Shown: positions 1 to 6,742, numbered from the stretch's first letter. The stretch: 9,218 nucleotides of DNA from Saprospiraceae bacterium (GCA_014379065.1 JACMMM010000478.1:1-9218); one strand, 5' to 3'. Notes: generated by a model not told the origin, from the letters alone. Made by a program: numbers and translations.

Positions 1-19
1 AATCGTAAATCCAAAATCG

Positions 20-1051
20 TCATTCGCTAATAATTTTCACACTCTCCTGCTTGCTCCGGCCTGCCACAAGGTCAATCGTCTGTTCGCGCACCCCGTCGCT
101 GATAAGGACCATGGCTGTATTTGGCTCCGCTTTTCCAAAGTCATCAGCAAAAACCGTTAGGTAATGCTCTTTCCCATCGGGAAGTTCGATTTCAAATTCC
201 TGAGGCTTTAACAGCAGATAAATGTGGTCAATGACTTTTTTGTCGTCGAGATAGACCGAAATAATGTCGCCGTCCTGAACCTGGCTGTCCCAAAGTTTGA
301 TCTTGATTTTGCGGCCTTTTACTTTCACTTCATCGCCGACTTCTACTTTACGACCGCCAATGCTCTTAGGGGCAGGTTTGGGTGGAACTACTGCTACTGC
401 AACAGGTTTGGGTTTGGTAGGCTTTGTTATGGTAGCTGCAATAGGCTTCTTCTTTTCACAAGGCAGCAGTGCTGTGCCGCCCAGATCAATGTCGAAGCCA
501 GGCCCGCGCGAAGACACGTTGCTGATGAGGAGAATGTATTTTTCGCCCTTCAGGGCGTTGAGCGGGGCAAGCCAGGCATTGTCGTCTGTATCGGTGCAGC
601 CAGCGTCTTCACTCGAATCCGCTTCACCGCTCCGAAGGCCGGTTTTGCCGAGGCATTTGCTGTGAGAAGCCCAGTCAGAAGGATCACCTGCTGCGTTGCA
701 GCGAACAATTTTCATGTTTTTGCAGCTGCCATCCAGGGAGCGGTACACTACAAAATCAATGTCATCGTCGGTCTTGTGCGGGGTAATAGTGAAGCTGAGT
801 GTGCCGCTTTCTACAACTTCAAATTTGAGCCATGTAGAGTTTTCTTCAGCCTGGCCTTTGTTTTCACTGCTCATAAAACAAGCGATAAAATCGGCCTCGC
901 TGCGGTTCGTACCCTCGCCACCCGCCGAGTTGATGCTCAACCTGTTTTTGTCGCAGAGATCCATAGCAGTCACGCAGTCGGCGTGGGCTTGCGAAAATAA
1001 ATTAATTTTTAATACGAAATGTATAGAAATAAGGAGGGGTAAGCGCAACAT
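20..1051 (-). CDS. Secreted protein, PPC-like N-terminal domain plus C-terminal beta domain
   Basis: Encodes a 343-residue exported protein of unknown function. From the ATG at 1051 the product opens with a signal peptide (MLRLPLLISIHFVLKINLFS, probable cleavage around residues 22-25). A cysteine-rich domain follows at about 25-198, with eight cysteines and the phrases STWLKFEVVESGTLSFTI and DDDIDFVVYR. These resemble the PPC/adhesin-like beta-sandwich common in secreted Bacteroidota proteins. Next comes a Lys/Pro/Ala/Val-rich linker (about 199-230), then a second beta-rich domain (about 240-343) with KIKLWDSQVQDGDIISVYLD and EPNTAMVLISDG. The frame stays open upstream to 1180, but that extension (MDIGNSLLDIGYLFGHW) is just the translated heptad repeat, so I reject it. 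The gene ends TGA. There is no obvious type IX sorting tail. The role may be adhesion or binding at the cell surface, by inference only. Domain recognition is by eye; family assignment is moderate. Confidence 0.8.
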   Translation of the reverse strand: MLRLPLLISIHFVLKINLFSQAHADCVTAMDLCDKNRLSINSAGGEGTNRSEADFIACFMSSENKGQAEENSTWLKFEVVESGTLSFTITPHKTDDDIDFVVYRSLDGSCKNMKIVRCNAAGDPSDWASHSKCLGKTGLRSGEADSSEDAGCTDTDDNAWLAPLNALKGEKYILLISNVSSRGPGFDIDLGGTALLPCEKKKPIAATITKPTKPKPVAVAVVPPKPAPKSIGGRKVEVGDEVKVKGRKIKIKLWDSQVQDGDIISVYLDDKKVIDHIYLLLKPQEFEIELPDGKEHYLTVFADDFGKAEPNTAMVLISDGVREQTIDLVAGRSKQESVKIISE

Positions 1052-1123
1052 AGTGGATCGGTAGTGCTTGAGTAGAGTGGGTTGAAGGCTACTTAAACGC
1101 AAATTTGGACAAAGAGATTTTGT

Positions 1124-1180
1124 GAATGTCCAATGTCCAAATAAATATCCAATATCCAACAAGGAATTTCCAATGTCCAA
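1124..1180 (-). repeat. Heptad repeat block, left arm of inverted pair
   Basis: Read on the minus strand from 1180, this block divides into 7-base units: TTGGACA, TTGGAAA, TTCCTTG, TTGGATA, TTGGATA, a 5-base TTTAT interruption, then TTGGACA twice and a partial unit. Bases 1124-1167 are an exact reverse complement of 1268-1311 (44 of 44). The two arms are separated by exactly 100 bases (1168-1267). The block lies upstream of the secreted-protein gene and downstream of the glycosylasparaginase gene, so it is intergenic. Degenerate heptad arrays are known in several bacterial genomes. Whether this family is dispersed in this genome cannot be seen from here. Confidence 0.85.
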
Positions 1181-1261
1181 GTTAGCTCTGCGCTTGGTAT
1201 TAGTAGGAGTTCAACGCAATGAGGTCACTGTGAGTGGTTAAGCGTAACAACTATTTGCACA

Positions 1262-1349
1262 TTGGACATTCCTTGTTGGATATTGGATATTTATTTGGAC
1301 ATTGGACATTCCTTGTTGGATATTGGATATTCATACTGGATATTGGACA
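1262..1349 (+). repeat. Heptad repeat block, right arm with 40-base tandem duplication
   Basis: On the plus strand this reads TTGGACA, TTCCTTG, TTGGATA twice, TTTAT, TTGGACA twice, TTCCTTG, TTGGATA twice, TTCATAC, TGGATA, TTGGACA. A 31-base segment (1261-1291) recurs identically at 1301-1331, giving a 40-base period. Together with the left block it fills most of the 300-base gap 1052-1351 between two minus-strand genes. Bases 1268-1311 pair perfectly with 1124-1167. The array stops two bases before the TAA stop codon (1352-1354) of the glycosylasparaginase. The plus-strand ORF through it (1234-1419) is an artefact of the repeat, as 7-base units pass through all three frames. I see no recognisable promoter in the rest of this gap. 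Confidence 0.88.
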
Positions 1350-1351
1350 TT

Positions 1352-2338
1352 TTATTTCGCTAGAAACCCAGCCGATTCATACACCTTGTTCTCCTCACGC
1401 TGGTACACCACAAAACTAAAGCCTGGATGAATGGCATAACCACCGTGCCGCCCGCGTTTGTCCATAGCAATAAAACCGACCTGAGCCTCCTCGGATTGCT
1501 TGGGGTATTTGCGTACGATGCGTTTTACAGCGATCTCTGCGGCTTTTTGTGGATGAACGCCACGGCGCATTTCTTCTACCACGAGGAAACTGCCGAGCGT
1601 GCGGAGCACCATTTCGCCCAAGCCGGTACTGGCTGCCCCACCTACTTCATTGTCTACAAACATGCCTGCGCCGATAATCGGGCTGTCGCCCACGCGGCCA
1701 TGCATTTTGAATGCTGCTCCGCTGGTAGTGCAAGCGCCTGCAATCCGTTGTTGCATGTCAATGGCCACCATGCCGATCGTATCGTGCCGCTCCACGTTGA
1801 TAATGGGCTTGTATTTCGACGTTACTTTCCATTCTTCCAAGGCTTTCCGCGCCACATCTGTGAGCAGGTTTTCCTTTTTAAAACCTTCACTCAGTGCAAA
1901 TTGCAAGGCGCCTTCTCCAACAAGCATGACATGAGGCGTTTTCTCCATCACACGCCGTGCCACACTGATGGGATGCATGATATGCTCCAAAAAAGAGACC
2001 GAGCCAGCCATGCCACGTTCGTCCATAATACAGGCGTCGAGCGTTACATGACCGTCGCGGTCTGGAAAGCCGCCGTAACCAACGCTAGTGTCCCGTGGGT
2101 CAGCTTCTGGCACATGGACGCCGGCTTCCACTGCATCCAATGCGTAACCGCCTTTGGAAAGGATTTCCCAGGCAGCAGCATTTGCTTTTAGGTTGGGGGC
2201 CCAAGTGGCAATGACAACGGGAAATGCGTTTTTGTCTGGCTTTTCAAAAGCGGGGAGGGCTTTTGCCCAAAAATCGGCAGTGCCAGCGGCCAGACCGCCG
2301 AGCAGGGTGTTTTGAAGGAAAGAGCGGCGTGAGTTCAC
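1352..2338 (-). CDS. Tat-exported N4-(beta-N-acetylglucosaminyl)-L-asparaginase
   Basis: Glycosylasparaginase of the Ntn-hydrolase superfamily (peptidase family T2). It cleaves the amide between N-acetylglucosamine and asparagine in glycopeptides after self-cleaving into alpha and beta chains. Numbering from the GTG at 2338 (328 residues), a twin-arginine signal (NSRRSFLQNTLLGGLAA) starts the protein. The autocatalytic junction and nucleophile lie in RHDTIGMVAID, with Thr187 as the new beta-chain N-terminus. RVGDSPIIGAG (about 215-225) carries the conserved substrate-binding Arg and Asp, and STGLGE follows. The length is normal and the protein appears complete, so it should be active outside the cytoplasm. 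A longer reading starts at a TTG at 2389, but that codon lies inside the divergent promoter palindrome and adds 17 residues before the Tat motif; GTG 2338 is preferred. The substrate is probably external glycopeptide, but L-asparaginase-like or isoaspartyl activity cannot be excluded. Confidence 0.93.
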   Translation of the reverse strand: MNSRRSFLQNTLLGGLAAGTADFWAKALPAFEKPDKNAFPVVIATWAPNLKANAAAWEILSKGGYALDAVEAGVHVPEADPRDTSVGYGGFPDRDGHVTLDACIMDERGMAGSVSFLEHIMHPISVARRVMEKTPHVMLVGEGALQFALSEGFKKENLLTDVARKALEEWKVTSKYKPIINVERHDTIGMVAIDMQQRIAGACTTSGAAFKMHGRVGDSPIIGAGMFVDNEVGGAASTGLGEMVLRTLGSFLVVEEMRRGVHPQKAAEIAVKRIVRKYPKQSEEAQVGFIAMDKRGRHGGYAIHPGFSFVVYQREENKVYESAGFLAK

Positions 2339-2403
2339 AATAAATCTTGATTGATGATACGTTGATTGATCTGGCGTATTTTGGCGCAAAATATCACGCC
2401 TGT
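2339..2403. promoter_or_regulatory. Divergent control region with interrupted palindrome
   Basis: This 65-base gap separates the GTG of the glycosylasparaginase (-) from the ATG of the small lipoprotein (+). It contains TATTTTGGCGCAAAATA (2377-2393), a perfect 7-base inverted repeat around GCG, flanked by an outer GGCG (2373-2376) and CGCC (2397-2400). Each arm resembles a Bacteroidota -7 box (TAnnTTTG, with one mismatch) on its own strand, so the site could be a back-to-back promoter. A plus-strand TTG at 2351-2353 lies 23 bases upstream of the plus-strand arm; I find no -33 match for the minus strand. TTGATTGAT also recurs at 2347-2355 and 2362-2370, a 15-base spacing that could be a regulator site. 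All regulatory meaning is inferred. Confidence 0.45.
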
Positions 2404-2781
2404 ATGAATCGCGTTTGTCTTTTAGTCATAATGACCCTTTTATTCGCTTGTCAACCCCAAAAACCATCGGAAAAGCCCGATGCCTGGAAAAAAATAAAGT
2501 TGGATTTCAAACGACTCGATGCCGAAGGACTTACCGGACCGCCAAAAGGGAAAGTAGCCGTAAACTACGAATTTTGTATCCCTGCCGAGCCGAAACGCTG
2601 GAGGCAGGTGCAGAAAATAGACCCCACGGCCCAGAAAAATGAAGGAAAAGGCAGGGCTGGTTGTAAAGAAAGCCAATGGCTTGTCATCGGCTCTACAAAC
2701 CAAAAAAATTACCAGCGCGTGCTTTTTCAATTGGCTTCCCTGCCTTATGTGGCGCGGATTACGCAAGTTGTTTGGGAATGA
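2404..2781 (+). CDS. Small lipoprotein of unknown function
   Basis: Encodes 125 residues. The ATG at 2404 gives a short lipoprotein signal, MNRVCLLVIMTLLFAC, with the lipobox cysteine at residue 16, followed by a charged QPQKPSEKPD stretch. The mature part (about 17-125) has no family I can name. It includes VAVNYEFCIPAE, a GRAGCKESQWLVIGST segment and a C-terminal LASLPYVARITQVVWE. Two cysteines remain after the lipid-anchored one. The frame runs back to 2347, but that would place the signal peptide internally. The stop overlaps an in-frame ATG (2778) of the next gene's reading frame, and the downstream lipoprotein gene begins 44 bases later, so the two are probably co-transcribed. It is likely anchored in the envelope. 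It may be an accessory to the neighbouring solute-binding protein, but that is only contextual. Confidence 0.8.
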   Translation: MNRVCLLVIMTLLFACQPQKPSEKPDAWKKIKLDFKRLDAEGLTGPPKGKVAVNYEFCIPAEPKRWRQVQKIDPTAQKNEGKGRAGCKESQWLVIGSTNQKNYQRVLFQLASLPYVARITQVVWE

Positions 2782-2825
2782 AGAACAATGAACCATACAT
2801 ACCCGGTAACTGTCAGAGCCCGACA

Positions 2826-4463
2826 ATGTCGCGCATATCGCTCCTGCTTTTCCTCTTGGTTTCTTTGCTCGCTTGCAACAACCCCAATACCCCACCCGAC
2901 AGGCGCAGGGCATTCCGGTACAATCAACACAATCCCATCACTTCGCTGGACCCAGCTTTTGCCCGCACACAAAACAATATCTGGGCAGTGGACTGCCTGT
3001 TCAACGGTCTGGTTCAATTAGACGACAACCTAAACGTAAAACCTTGTATTGCAACTCATTGGAGCATTTCTGGCGATGGCCTGACTTATCGTTTTTTCTT
3101 GCGCAGCGATGTTTTTTTTCACGATGACGCAGCTTTCCCCAACGGTGGTAAAGGCAGAAAAATGGTAGCTTCTGATGTGGTGTACAGTTTCTATCGGTTG
3201 CTCGACGAGGACTGGCCCAAGCCCGGGTCTTGGATATTCAAAGGCCGGGTAGTCGCCGACTCGGCTTTTGTGGCAGAGAGCGATTCGGTATTTGTGTTGC
3301 GCCTGGCGACGCCTTTCCAGCCCATGTTGCAAATCCTGACCATGCAATATGCCAGCATAGTGCCCCCTGAAGTCTGCAATTTTTGGGGACGTGATTTCCG
3401 TCGCCACCCGGTAGGCACCGGCCCATTCCGCTTCAAGGTCTGGGCCGAAAACCAGGCGCTCGTGCTGGTCAAGAACGAACATTATTTTGAACGGGACAGC
3501 ACGGGCACTCGCTTACCCTACTTGGATGCGGTTAAAACCAGCTTTATCGGCGATCGAAAAACGGCGTTTCTAGAATTCAAAAAAGGAAACCTCGACTACT
3601 TCTTTGGACTTGAAAGTTCGTACATCAACGAACTGCTAACGTCGGAAGGTGAACTCCAACCATCGCTTCACGGCCAGTTTTATTTTTTGAAAAATCCGTA
3701 TTTGAATACGGAGTATTTGGGAATCCGCATCGAAAATGATAGCCTGACTCCAAGTCAGACTATCACTAACCCCCTGCAAATCAAAAAAGTACGTCAAGCC
3801 CTGAATTTCGGATTCGACCGCGCCCAACTGCTCCGCACCTTGCGCAACAATGTAGGCAAACCCGCCACTTCAGGCTTTGCCCCCCGTGGTCTGCCATCCT
3901 TTGATGCAGAGGCAGTGCCCGGTTATCGTTACGATCCGGCCCAAGCGGCACTGCTGCTTGCCGAAGCCGGTTTTCCTAAAGGGCAAAATCTGCCTAAAAT
4001 CACCTTGTTGTGCAACAACGACTATCTCGACCTTTGCACTTTCATCGCACGCCAATGGGAGGATTTGGGCGTAAAAGTCAGCATTGAAATGACCGAAACG
4101 GCGCTCCTCCGCGAACGAATGCGCAACGGCCAAGCGCCGTTTTTCCGCGCTTCCTGGATTGCCGACTACCCCGATGCAGAGAGTTTTCTGACCTGCTTTT
4201 ACTCGAAAAACGCCACGCCGCCGAACTATACCCATTTTCAAAATGCCTCATTCGATCAAATTTATGAAGCCTCTCTTCATGAAACAGACACCGAACGTCG
4301 CTATGCTTATTACCGCAAGATGGAAAAAATCTTGATCGAAGAGGCCCCCGTAATTTTTCTGTTCTATGACGAGACGGCACAATTCGCAAACCAACGTGTG
4401 CAAGGGCTATCTCGAAACGCCATCAATCTTTTGTCCCTGAAAAAGGTGCAAATCATGCCTTGA
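2826..4463 (+). CDS. ABC transporter solute-binding lipoprotein, family 5 (peptide/nickel type)
   Basis: Encodes 545 residues of the SBP_bac_5 family (DppA/OppA-like), which captures di- or oligopeptides, or occasionally other ligands, outside the inner membrane for an ABC importer. The ATG at 2826 gives a lipoprotein signal MSRISLLLFLLVSLLAC (Cys17). Family features in order: NPITSLDPAFA near the mature N-terminus, IATHWSISGDGLTYRFFLR (about 76-93), ASDVVYSFYRLLDE (about 115-128) and HPVGTGPFRFKVW (about 194-206). The C-terminal part has the usual LLAEAGFP and DYPDAESFL segments and ends without truncation. An alternative ATG at 2778 overlaps the previous gene's stop (ATGA); it would add 16 residues ahead of the lipoprotein signal, so it is less likely. 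No permease or ATPase gene is present in the window, so any transport partners must be encoded elsewhere. Substrate cannot be read from the sequence. Confidence 0.93.
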   Translation: MSRISLLLFLLVSLLACNNPNTPPDRRRAFRYNQHNPITSLDPAFARTQNNIWAVDCLFNGLVQLDDNLNVKPCIATHWSISGDGLTYRFFLRSDVFFHDDAAFPNGGKGRKMVASDVVYSFYRLLDEDWPKPGSWIFKGRVVADSAFVAESDSVFVLRLATPFQPMLQILTMQYASIVPPEVCNFWGRDFRRHPVGTGPFRFKVWAENQALVLVKNEHYFERDSTGTRLPYLDAVKTSFIGDRKTAFLEFKKGNLDYFFGLESSYINELLTSEGELQPSLHGQFYFLKNPYLNTEYLGIRIENDSLTPSQTITNPLQIKKVRQALNFGFDRAQLLRTLRNNVGKPATSGFAPRGLPSFDAEAVPGYRYDPAQAALLLAEAGFPKGQNLPKITLLCNNDYLDLCTFIARQWEDLGVKVSIEMTETALLRERMRNGQAPFFRASWIADYPDAESFLTCFYSKNATPPNYTHFQNASFDQIYEASLHETDTERRYAYYRKMEKILIEEAPVIFLFYDETAQFANQRVQGLSRNAINLLSLKKVQIMP

Positions 4464-4549
4464 GCAGTTTCTTTCATCCTTCCACTTTGCCCCCTCCTCC
4501 CTGTTTGAGTGCCTTTTATCTAATATTGGAAAACAAGGCAGGGAAGGTG

Positions 4550-4578
4550 TTTGTCTTTGTGGGTGGGAATAATATTTG
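4550..4578 (+). promoter_or_regulatory. Possible promoter for sppA
   Basis: TTTG at 4550-4553 is followed after 17 bases by AATATTTG at 4571-4578, one mismatch from the Bacteroidota -7 consensus TAnnTTTG. It lies 85 bases before the preferred sppA ATG. Between promoter and gene is an AAGCAA-rich leader (copies at 4592, 4600, 4611 and a partial one at 4621). The spacing is slightly short and the match imperfect, so this is tentative. Confidence 0.35.
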
Positions 4579-4663
4579 AATTGCCATTTTCAAGCAAGTA
4601 AGCAAAATGCAAGCAATGGCAAGCAGTATCAAATCACCAGATAAACTACTCAACAACAGCAGT

Positions 4664-6451
4664 ATGAATCAGTTTTTCAAATTTCTTTTTGCTTCTTGCC
4701 TGGGCACCGCCCTCGCGCTAGGGCTGCTTTTATTCATCGGCATTGGCTGGATAGCGAGTGTAGCGGGCAGCGCCTCAGAAAAAGAAAAAGTCAAAATCAG
4801 CGCCAACACGGTGCTTGAACTTGACTTTAAAAACCAAATTCCAGAGAAAACCAACAACCTCCCGATGGAACCTTTCGATCTGGAGAAAAAAGACGTGCTC
4901 GGTCTCAATGACATCGTGGCCACTATTCACCGAGCCAAAGAGGATCCCGACATCAAGGGCATCTACCTCAACGCTTCTATCGTTATGCTTGGCAAAGCCA
5001 GTTCCTCCACGCTTCGCAGCGCTTTGGATGATTTCCGATCCTCAGGCAAATTTATCATTTCCTACGCCCATTATTACACCCAGGGCGCCTATTACCTCGC
5101 CTCCGTAGCAGATAGCGTACTGATGAGTCCTCAAGGTGTGGTAGATTTTCGGGGATATTCCAGCACCATCACCTACTATAAAGGTCTGTTGGACAAACTC
5201 GACGTGCAGATGCGCATTTTCTACTGCGGCAAATACAAAAGTGCCACCGAGCCATTCCGTGCCGACAAAATGAGCGACGAGAACCGACTCCAAATCCGTG
5301 AATACATCACCCCTCTTTACGATATTTTTATCAAAGACGTGGCCAAAAGCCGCAACATCTCTGAAACAGAACTCCGGCAAATAGCAGAGCGTTACGACGG
5401 TTTCAATGCTGAAAAAGCCAAACAGACCCGTTTGGTGGACCGATTTGCTTACGAAGACGAGGTATTTGCGATGATCAAAAACCGTATCGGGCTTACTGAA
5501 AAAGAAAAACTCAATCGCGTCAGTCTCGAAGAGTATTTTGATGCCAAGGGCAAGAAGATCAATTTTTCTGTCAAAGATAAAATTGCAGTGGTGTACGCTG
5601 AAGGCGAAATTCACGATGGCGACCAAGGAGAGCCTGGTACCATCCTAGATGGGAAATATGTGAAAATGCTGCGTAAAATCCGCAAAGACGATCACATTAA
5701 GGCCATTGTGCTGCGTGTCAACTCGCCCGGCGGCAGTTCACTCGCCAGCGACAACATCCTCCGGGAACTTGACTTGTGCAGAAAGGCCGGCAAACCCGTG
5801 GTGGTCAGCATGGGCGACGTGGCAGCATCCGGTGGTTACTACATCGCTTGCCATGCCGACAGCATTTTCGCTGAACCTTCCACCATTACCGGATCTATTG
5901 GCGTGTTTGGCATGATCCCGATTTTAGAAAAAACCATGCGGAACAAACTCGGCATCACCTTCGATACGGTGCGCACCCAGAAATTCTCAGGATTCGGCAG
6001 CACGGTGTATGACTTTTCTCCGGAAGAAAGCAAACTCATCCAGGATCGCGTGGATTGGATTTACCAAGATTTTCTCGGCAAAGTCGCCACGGGTCGCCAC
6101 CGAACGCCGGAACAAATCCATGAAATCGCACAGGGCCGTGTGTGGTCTGCTGCAAAAGCCAAAGAAATTGGCCTTGTGGATGATCTTGGCGGAATTGACC
6201 GTGCCCTTTCTGCTGCGGCGAAACTCGCCCATCTGGAAAAATATCGCACTACTGAATACCCTGAGACTAAGTCTGGTTTGGAGCAGTTCATTGACAAACT
6301 CACGCACAAAAAAGACCGCGATGACAGCGTGCGGGCTTGGGCTTTGCGCCAGGAACTGGGCGAGTTTTACCCGATATACAAAACCATGCAGGGCTTTAAA
6401 CAGAACAGTGGGATTCTGTTTCGGTTGCCGTATGAGTTGAGCGTGAATTGA
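4664..6451 (+). CDS. sppA: Signal peptide peptidase SppA, long (67K) form
   Basis: Membrane-bound serine protease that digests signal peptides left in the membrane after export. From ATG 4664 the product is 595 residues, typical for the long, duplicated form. The N-terminus MNQFFKFLFASCLGTALALG leads into one transmembrane anchor (about 5-32). The N-terminal peptidase domain (about 80-270) carries the general-base lysine in GKYKSATEPF (Lys192). The C-terminal domain (about 305-510) carries the nucleophile in MGDVAASGGYY (Ser389), followed by PSTITGSIGVFGM and the NSPGGS oxyanion-type segment (about 353-358). This is the split Ser/Lys dyad known for E. coli SppA. Both catalytic residues are present, so it should be active. 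An upstream in-frame ATG at 4607 would add 19 polar residues before the anchor; 4664 is preferred. It has its own leader and possible promoter, so it may be transcribed separately from the binding-protein gene. Confidence 0.96.
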   Translation: MNQFFKFLFASCLGTALALGLLLFIGIGWIASVAGSASEKEKVKISANTVLELDFKNQIPEKTNNLPMEPFDLEKKDVLGLNDIVATIHRAKEDPDIKGIYLNASIVMLGKASSSTLRSALDDFRSSGKFIISYAHYYTQGAYYLASVADSVLMSPQGVVDFRGYSSTITYYKGLLDKLDVQMRIFYCGKYKSATEPFRADKMSDENRLQIREYITPLYDIFIKDVAKSRNISETELRQIAERYDGFNAEKAKQTRLVDRFAYEDEVFAMIKNRIGLTEKEKLNRVSLEEYFDAKGKKINFSVKDKIAVVYAEGEIHDGDQGEPGTILDGKYVKMLRKIRKDDHIKAIVLRVNSPGGSSLASDNILRELDLCRKAGKPVVVSMGDVAASGGYYIACHADSIFAEPSTITGSIGVFGMIPILEKTMRNKLGITFDTVRTQKFSGFGSTVYDFSPEESKLIQDRVDWIYQDFLGKVATGRHRTPEQIHEIAQGRVWSAAKAKEIGLVDDLGGIDRALSAAAKLAHLEKYRTTEYPETKSGLEQFIDKLTHKKDRDDSVRAWALRQELGEFYPIYKTMQGFKQNSGILFRLPYELSVN

Positions 6452-6473
6452 TTGGGGTGATTTTAGGGTTTAT

Positions 6474-6507
6474 CACGAAGGGCTTGCCAGTTGGCAAGCC
6501 CTTCGTG
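6474..6507. terminator. 16-bp hairpin after sppA
   Basis: CACGAAGGGCTTGCCA (6474-6489) pairs perfectly with TGGCAAGCCCTTCGTG (6492-6507), leaving a two-base gap, or a four-base loop in practice. It starts 22 bases after the sppA stop, as expected for a transcript end. The usual run of T is absent (TATAGCAATATTG follows). It may therefore end or stabilise the sppA mRNA without being a classic intrinsic terminator, or be a palindromic repeat. Confidence 0.6.
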
Positions 6508-6564
6508 TATAGCAATATTGCCGCTTGAGTTTTGGGCAAAAGTGGACCGCGCCTTGCTTAATCT

Positions 6565-6742
6565 TACTTTGGCACTTTAGCCGCGTAGCGGCCTAAGGTC
6601 GGTAGAAAATAGAATGGGCAGGTGACAAGGTGCAGAGCACCGGAACTTTTGCCAAGTGTTCCGGTGCTCTGCACCTCCAAATCAATGAGCGAATACGACT
6701 TCTACCGACGTTAGGCCGCTACGCGGCTAAAGTGCCAAAGTA
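6565..6742. repeat. 178-bp nested palindromic element (MITE- or REP-like)
   Basis: The outer arms are 6565-6607 and 6700-6742: 43 bases each, complementary at 42 of 43 positions, with a single G/G mismatch (6597 against 6710). They begin TACTTTGGCACTTTAGCC and contain the self-complementary core GCCGCGTAGCGGC. Inside is a second, independent stem: AGGTGCAGAGCACCGGAAC (6628-6646) pairs perfectly with 6658-6676 over 19 bases around an 11-base loop. AATC occurs just outside each end (6560-6563 and 6744-6747), possibly a 4-base target duplication offset by one base from the arms. There is no coding frame, so if mobile it would depend on an enzyme made elsewhere. A structured RNA or chromosome-structuring repeat is the alternative. 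The rest of the 6452-6823 gap shows nothing recognisable apart from the hairpin at 6474. Confidence 0.85.

Noticed and set aside
224..1000. 258-residue plus-strand open frame opposite the secreted-protein gene
   Set aside because: It has no signal, domain or codon character. The minus-strand frame has a signal peptide and recognisable domains, so this is an antisense shadow.
1124..1350. CRISPR array
   Set aside because: The repeat units are 7 or 40 bases and contiguous, with no regular unique spacers, and no cas genes are present.
1234..1419. 61-residue plus-strand ORF (MVKRNNYLHIGHSLL...)
   Set aside because: It is the translated heptad array running into the antisense of the glycosylasparaginase 3' end.
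1427..2191. 254-residue plus-strand ORF
   Set aside because: It is antisense to the glycosylasparaginase, which has a full set of family motifs on the other strand.
2339..2389. Start of the glycosylasparaginase at TTG 2389
   Set aside because: It would place the coding start inside the divergent promoter palindrome and add 17 residues ahead of the Tat motif; GTG 2338 gives a standard Tat signal.
4464..4549. Terminator after the solute-binding protein gene
   Set aside because: Only a weak CTCCCTG/CAGGGA pairing across a long loop is visible; not supportable.
5042..5626. 194-residue minus-strand ORF inside sppA
   Set aside because: It is an antisense shadow of a gene with intact catalytic motifs.
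6565..6742. tRNA or known structured RNA in the palindromic element
   Set aside because: There is no cloverleaf, no T-loop motif and no CCA end; the structure is two nested simple stems.
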